From: an uncultured Alphaproteobacteria bacterium | GTDB taxonomy: Bacteria > Pseudomonadota > Alphaproteobacteria > UBA7985 | NCBI GenBank assembly: GCA_905479265.1 | Contig: CAJQLX010000028.1 | Coordinates: forward strand, 1 to 51,617 | DNA: 51,617 nucleotides | Direction: 5' to 3' | Shown here: positions 48,127 to 51,617 of the stretch, piece by piece | Layout of the letters: each line of letters starts with the position of its first letter | Position numbering within the stretch: the first letter of the stretch is position 1 | The notes under the pieces: generated by a model | Told to the model about the DNA's origin: nothing | The model's database searches: none | The model's input: only the letters and a program-made list of their open reading frames with translations | Program-made: the position numbers and the translations under genes

Positions 48127-49515
48127 TTAGACCAAGAACGCTGCAGCCAAGCCAAGAAAGACGAGGAAGCCGACAACGTCCGTGATGGTGGTCAAAAACA
48201 CGGCTGAAGCATTGGCCGGATCGACGTTCAGGCGGTCTAGGACGATCGGTACCAAGGTTCCGGAAATGCCAGCGACGATCAGATTGACGAGCATGGCAAC
48301 GCCTATCACCACCCCAAGCATCAAATCCTGGAACCACAGAGCCGAGAAGGCAAAGGCGATCGCGGCAAATCCAATCCCATTGAACATGCCAACCAACGCC
48401 TCACGTGTGATGAACTGCACCGCTTTGCGCGCCCGCAAGTCTTTCATCGCCAAAGCGCGCACGGCAACAGCAAGGGTTTGCGTCCCCGCGTTTCCGCCCA
48501 TGGATGCGACGATGGGCATAAGCACAGCCAGCGCCACAACTTCTTGGATCGTGCCTTGGAACAGGGAAATCACCATCGAGGCCAGAACGGCGGTGGCGAG
48601 GTTGACCGTCAGCCAGATAAATCGATTGCGCGCGGTTTGCAGCGAGGAGCGGTTAATGTCGGATTCTTTGCCCAGGCCCACCAGCCGCATCAAATCGTCC
48701 TCGGCCTCTTCGTCGATCACGTGAACAATGTCATCGAGCGTCACCACCCCGACCAGCCGACCCGTTTCTTCATCGGCAATTGGCGCGGAGGAAAAACCGT
48801 ATTGGCGGAATGTGTGGGCCAGCTCTTCTTGGTCCAACATCGGCGAAAACACGCGGAGATCACCCTTGGCGACGTCGGACAGCGTTTCTTGACGCCGCGT
48901 GCGCAGGACGTGGCTGACCGACGCAGAGCCAATCGGCCGATAGGCTTCATCGACCAGATAGATGTCATAGAAATCGTCTGGCAAGTCAGGCTCTGCGCGC
49001 AGGAAATCGATGGTTTGGCCGACGTTCCAGTCTGCTGGAACAGTCACGAATTCCCGCGCCATCAATCGGCCTGTCGAGAACTCCGGATAGCGCAGTGCGT
49101 CCTCGGCCGCCCAACGCTTTGCCGCGGAGAGGGAGGACAGGATCTTTTGCTTGGCGACTTCGTCCAGATCTTCGAGCAGATCAATGGCATCGTCGGAATT
49201 CAGCTCGCCAAGGTTTTCGGAGATGACTTGGTCGTCGAGGTGTTCGAGAACGTCCTCAAGAACCACGCCTTCGACCTCGACGAGGATCTCAGCGGCGAGT
49301 TCGTCACCGAAAGCGAGCAAAACGGTCGAGCGCTCGTCGCGGGACAGGCCTTCGAGCACGTCACCCAAATCAGCAGGGTGAAGCGCGAGAATATCATCGC
49401 GGAGTTCTGCGAGGCGATTGCTGCGGATGGCATCGACCAACCGTTGCAGCAAATCTTCAACGGATGCGGCGTTTGCGTCGCTCGAAAAGGAAAGGGTTTG
49501 TGCCTGTTCGCTCAT
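48127..49515 (-). CDS. mgtE: Magnesium transporter MgtE
   Basis: MgtE is a homodimeric Mg2+ channel of the inner membrane gated by cytoplasmic Mg2+. The 462-residue protein has the acidic helical N domain (EDLLQRLVDAI ... LHPADLGDVLEGL), a pair of CBS domains (VSHVLRTRRQETL ... SAPIADEETGRLVGVVTLDD), the plug helix and about five membrane segments with the pore-region VLMPIVASMGGNAGTQTLAV. ATG 49515 fits the family; a GTG at 49527 adds four residues but has no ribosome-binding site. It lies 48 nt after the tRNA-Leu gene on the same strand. No Mg2+ riboswitch fits in so short a gap. Confidence 0.95.
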   Translation of the reverse strand: MSEQAQTLSFSSDANAASVEDLLQRLVDAIRSNRLAELRDDILALHPADLGDVLEGLSRDERSTVLLAFGDELAAEILVEVEGVVLEDVLEHLDDQVISENLGELNSDDAIDLLEDLDEVAKQKILSSLSAAKRWAAEDALRYPEFSTGRLMAREFVTVPADWNVGQTIDFLRAEPDLPDDFYDIYLVDEAYRPIGSASVSHVLRTRRQETLSDVAKGDLRVFSPMLDQEELAHTFRQYGFSSAPIADEETGRLVGVVTLDDIVHVIDEEAEDDLMRLVGLGKESDINRSSLQTARNRFIWLTVNLATAVLASMVISLFQGTIQEVVALAVLMPIVASMGGNAGTQTLAVAVRALAMKDLRARKAVQFITREALVGMFNGIGFAAIAFAFSALWFQDLMLGVVIGVAMLVNLIVAGISGTLVPIVLDRLNVDPANASAVFLTTITDVVGFLVFLGLAAAFLV

Positions 49516-49563
49516 GAACGACCCCACTTTGCCAAGACCGGACTGTTTGGATGAGCTCTAGGA

Positions 49564-49650
49564 TGGTGCGGCCGAGAAGACTCGAACTTCCACGGGCCGA
49601 AGCCCACAACGACCTCAACGTTGCGCGTCTACCAATTCCGCCACGGCCGC
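49564..49650 (-). tRNA. tRNA-Leu (anticodon GAG)
   Basis: On the minus strand the acceptor arms GCGGCCG and CGGCCGC pair over 7 bp, the anticodon stem CAACG/CGTTG holds the loop TTGAGGT (anticodon GAG), and a long variable arm (GGGCTTCGGCCC) is present, as expected for leucine. The T loop is TTCGAGT. The 3' ACCA is encoded. The gene is 87 nt long and reads CUC and CUU codons. A small hairpin precedes its 5' end at 49651-49672. Confidence 0.96.
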
Positions 49651-49708
49651 ACTTCTGCTAGAAGCAAGAAGTGTGAGATAACCGCTTTAACGAAGAGGTG
49701 CAAGACGG

Positions 49709-50395
49709 ATGAGGCCTACAGAGCCCCTGCAAAACCGCGTGTCTGGCGAAGATAAAACGCAGGGACCGGGAGCGGCCTTTCGATTTTTCCCCGAACCTGT
49801 GGCCTATCCAAACGCCTTACAGCAGATGGAAGCGCATGTTGCCGCGCTGGCTGCTGGCACGGCGCGGGAACAGTTGTGGTTCCTCGAACACCCACCGCTT
49901 TACACCAGCGGGACGTCCGCAAAGCCTGAAGATTTGCTCAATCCCGGTTCCTTTCCCGTCTACGCAGCGGGGCGAGGGGGGGAGTTCACCTATCACGGTC
50001 CGGGTCAGCGGGTTGTCTATGTCATGGTGGACCTGAGCCGTCGGGGGCGGGACGTTCGCGCTTTTGTCCAATCGCTCGAAGGTTGGATCATCCGGTCGCT
50101 CGAAGAGTTGGACGTGACGGCGGGGATTCGCGATGGGCGCATCGGCGTGTGGGTGGATCGGCCCGATGGTGGAGAAGCCAAGATTGCTGCCATCGGTATT
50201 CGGGTGAGGAAATGGGTGAGTTTTCATGGCATTTCTCTCAATGTATCGCCGAACTTGGACCACTTTGCAGGCATAGTGCCCTGCGGCATACGCGATTTTG
50301 GTGTTACGTCTCTGGCTGATCTCGGTTTGACCGCCAGTATGGAAGACGTCGATGCCGCTTTGATGAAACATGCACCGGAATATCTGAACCTGTGA
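49709..50395 (+). CDS. lipB: Octanoyl-(acyl carrier protein):protein octanoyltransferase
   Basis: LipB moves octanoyl groups from acyl carrier protein to lipoyl domains of enzymes such as pyruvate dehydrogenase; LipA then inserts sulfur. The 228-residue protein shows [29 protein letters not shown], the catalytic lysine in [10 protein letters not shown] and the acyl-accepting cysteine in GIVPCGI. ATG start. Its stop overlaps the GTG of the NUDIX gene as GTGA, so the two are coupled. It is divergent from the tRNA-Leu gene with a 58-nt gap that must hold both promoters. Confidence 0.95.
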   Translation: MRPTEPLQNRVSGEDKTQGPGAAFRFFPEPVAYPNALQQMEAHVAALAAGTAREQLWFLEHPPLYTSGTSAKPEDLLNPGSFPVYAAGRGGEFTYHGPGQRVVYVMVDLSRRGRDVRAFVQSLEGWIIRSLEELDVTAGIRDGRIGVWVDRPDGGEAKIAAIGIRVRKWVSFHGISLNVSPNLDHFAGIVPCGIRDFGVTSLADLGLTASMEDVDAALMKHAPEYLNL

Positions 50396-50838
50396 GCCTT
50401 CCCCCGCTGAAGAACGTGAAAAAAGCCTACGTCTACATGATTCGTCGGCACCATTTGCTGGTCCATGAGCACGTTGATTATCCTGAGATGCCCTTGGCTT
50501 TGCCCGGCGGGACGCTGGAGAAGGGGGAGCTGCCGAATTTGGCGGTTCGCCGTGAAGCGGAGGAAGAAACCGGTTTGCCGGGCGGCTTCGGTAACATGCG
50601 GTTCATCGGCAAAGACGTCCAAGTGCACGCTGGCCACCGCATGAAAATGGATCGCTGGTTCTATCTTAGCTTTCCCAAAATCGCTTTGCCGCAGTCGTGG
50701 GAAAGTTGGGAAATGACGCCATCGGATTGGCACGAGCCCGTCCTGATTCGCTGGTTTTGGCTCCCACTGAGTGAAATGCCGGAGCGGAGCTGGAACCGTG
50801 TTTTGCGGCAATATATGCGTCGCCGAGGCCTTGTATGA
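50392..50838 (+). CDS. NUDIX hydrolase
   Basis: NUDIX enzymes cleave nucleoside diphosphates linked to another group. The 148-residue protein has a complete NUDIX box, [20 protein letters not shown] followed by ETGL, matching G-x5-E-x7-REUxEExGU. The substrate cannot be inferred. The segment around residues 95-125 is rich in Trp ([19 protein letters not shown]), which may line a specific pocket. The start is GTG 50392, overlapping the lipB stop. No functional link to lipoate metabolism is evident beyond the shared transcript. Confidence 0.9.
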   Translation: MSLPPLKNVKKAYVYMIRRHHLLVHEHVDYPEMPLALPGGTLEKGELPNLAVRREAEEETGLPGGFGNMRFIGKDVQVHAGHRMKMDRWFYLSFPKIALPQSWESWEMTPSDWHEPVLIRWFWLPLSEMPERSWNRVLRQYMRRRGLV

Positions 50839-50997
50839 TCCCGCTAACACTCCCATCTGACGCCCATGTCTGAGCGCACCCCAAGACCCTCATATTCGGA
50901 TATCGCAGCGGCGCGCAGCCGGGGTGGAGACTTTCTCGCACCTGGCTCTTTGCGCGGCGGGCGGCCTCAACCCCCTGTTAAAAGTAAGGAGGCCAGC

Positions 50998-51617
50998 GTG
51001 TCGTTCTTTGCCGAAATCGCTCGCTTTGCCATCAAAGGGCTTATCGTTGTCGCCATTTTCTTCCTCGCAACGCTCGCCGTGATCGCGGCCTTCGCGCTGG
51101 GTGGCAGTGGCGGGGGCGGGGACTATGCCGAAGAAGCAAGCTCGCGCGCGGATGGCTTTATCGACGTCGTTCGCGGTGAGCTGAACGATGACGAAGACAA
51201 TAAACTGGCGATCGTGCCGATATCGGGGCTGATCGATAGCCTTTCGATCAGCGATACCAATCCGGCTGGCTGGTTTAGCAACGATTTCGTTACCTTTGGC
51301 TACACCATCAAAGAAACGTTGGCCGATTTGGCCGAAGACGACGCGGTCAAAGGTGTGCTTTTGCTGATGAACACACCGGGTGGGACCATCAACGGGTCTA
51401 AAGCCATTGCTGATGGCGTGCAGGCCTATCAGGAAGCCACGGGCAAACCGGTTTACGCCTATGTGCAGTCCATATCTGCATCGGGCGGCATGTGGTCGAT
51501 GGCTGGCGCGGACCATATTATCGCTGACGAAGGGGCGTTGGTTGGGTCCATTGGTGTGATCCTAGGCAGTCTTCTTTACTACGACGATCCGATTGCGGTG
51601 GATCAGGGCCTGCTGTT
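50998..51617 (+). CDS. S49-family (SppA-like) signal peptide peptidase, 5' part
   Basis: S49 proteases are membrane-anchored and degrade cleaved signal peptides or membrane proteins. The gene runs off the window after about 206 codons. An N-terminal membrane anchor (AIKGLIVVAIFFLATLAVIA), the protease-domain segment VKGVLLLMNTPGGT and the serine motif ISASGGMWSMAGAD, with the probable nucleophile Ser before GG, are visible; the catalytic lysine would lie beyond the window. I choose GTG 50998 because AAGGAGG lies 5 nt upstream. The frame is open back to ATG 50866, which lacks such a site and would add 44 mostly polar residues. Confidence 0.85.
   Translation, partial: MSFFAEIARFAIKGLIVVAIFFLATLAVIAAFALGGSGGGGDYAEEASSRADGFIDVVRGELNDDEDNKLAIVPISGLIDSLSISDTNPAGWFSNDFVTFGYTIKETLADLAEDDAVKGVLLLMNTPGGTINGSKAIADGVQAYQEATGKPVYAYVQSISASGGMWSMAGADHIIADEGALVGSIGVILGSLLYYDDPIAVDQGLL

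Noticed and set aside
48478-49554. Open frame of 358 codons on the plus strand opposite mgtE
   Set aside because: Antisense shadow of mgtE; the sequence is low in hydrophobic order and has no known motif.

Overview
The window is a gene-dense stretch of an alphaproteobacterial chromosome. The main reasons are the gene order rsmH-ftsL-ftsI-murE-murF-mraY-murD-ftsW-murG-murC-murB-ddl-ftsQ-ftsA-ftsZ-lpxC-bamD-recN-ligA, an FtsZ with a very long C-terminal linker, an NDUFA12-type complex I accessory subunit beside an MCE (MlaD-like) gene, and a class II (B12-dependent) ribonucleotide reductase as a stand-alone gene. Outer-membrane genes (lpxC, bamD, mlaD) make it Gram-negative, and the DNPR motif in MurE predicts meso-diaminopimelate peptidoglycan. 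I cannot name the order or genus from sequence alone.

Layout. 1-4053 (minus strand): glmS and glmU, which supply UDP-GlcNAc for wall and LPS, then an SRAP/YedK abasic-site protein. 4181-8063 (plus): glutathione reductase, a hotdog thioesterase, and a CLC chloride/anion transporter with CBS domains. 8045-9196 (minus): an M14-family AstE/aspartoacylase-like protein, divergent from a plus-strand UvrD/PcrA helicase and PrmA (9289-12680). 12685-37097 (minus): one long run of 19 genes for wall precursor synthesis, division, lipid A, outer-membrane assembly and DNA repair, mostly with overlapping or nearly touching ends. A rho-independent terminator separates ftsZ from lpxC, so the run is at least two transcription units. 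No mraZ lies before rsmH; the RNase P RNA gene rnpB occupies that place, directly after a TerB/J-domain gene.

38506-43520: propionyl-CoA carboxylase alpha subunit (plus), then tyrS, an alpha/beta-hydrolase, mlaD and an NDUFA12 homologue (all minus). 43521-44262 is the only long non-coding region. It carries an NrdR-box-like palindrome, a possible promoter and a GC-rich leader before nrdJ (44263-48024), which ends in a strong terminator. 48127-51617: mgtE and tRNA-Leu(GAG) on minus, then lipB, a NUDIX hydrolase and the 5' part of an S49 (SppA-like) peptidase on plus, cut by the window end.

I saw no CRISPR array, insertion sequence, prophage, toxin-antitoxin or defence island. The window is essentially core genome. 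The points worth a second look are local: murE and murF in one frame separated by a single stop codon, a serine-to-aspartate change at the hydrolase nucleophile, a changed anion filter in the CLC protein, the nrdJ regulatory region, and the rnpB/djlA junction. I do not claim a new multi-gene system here.
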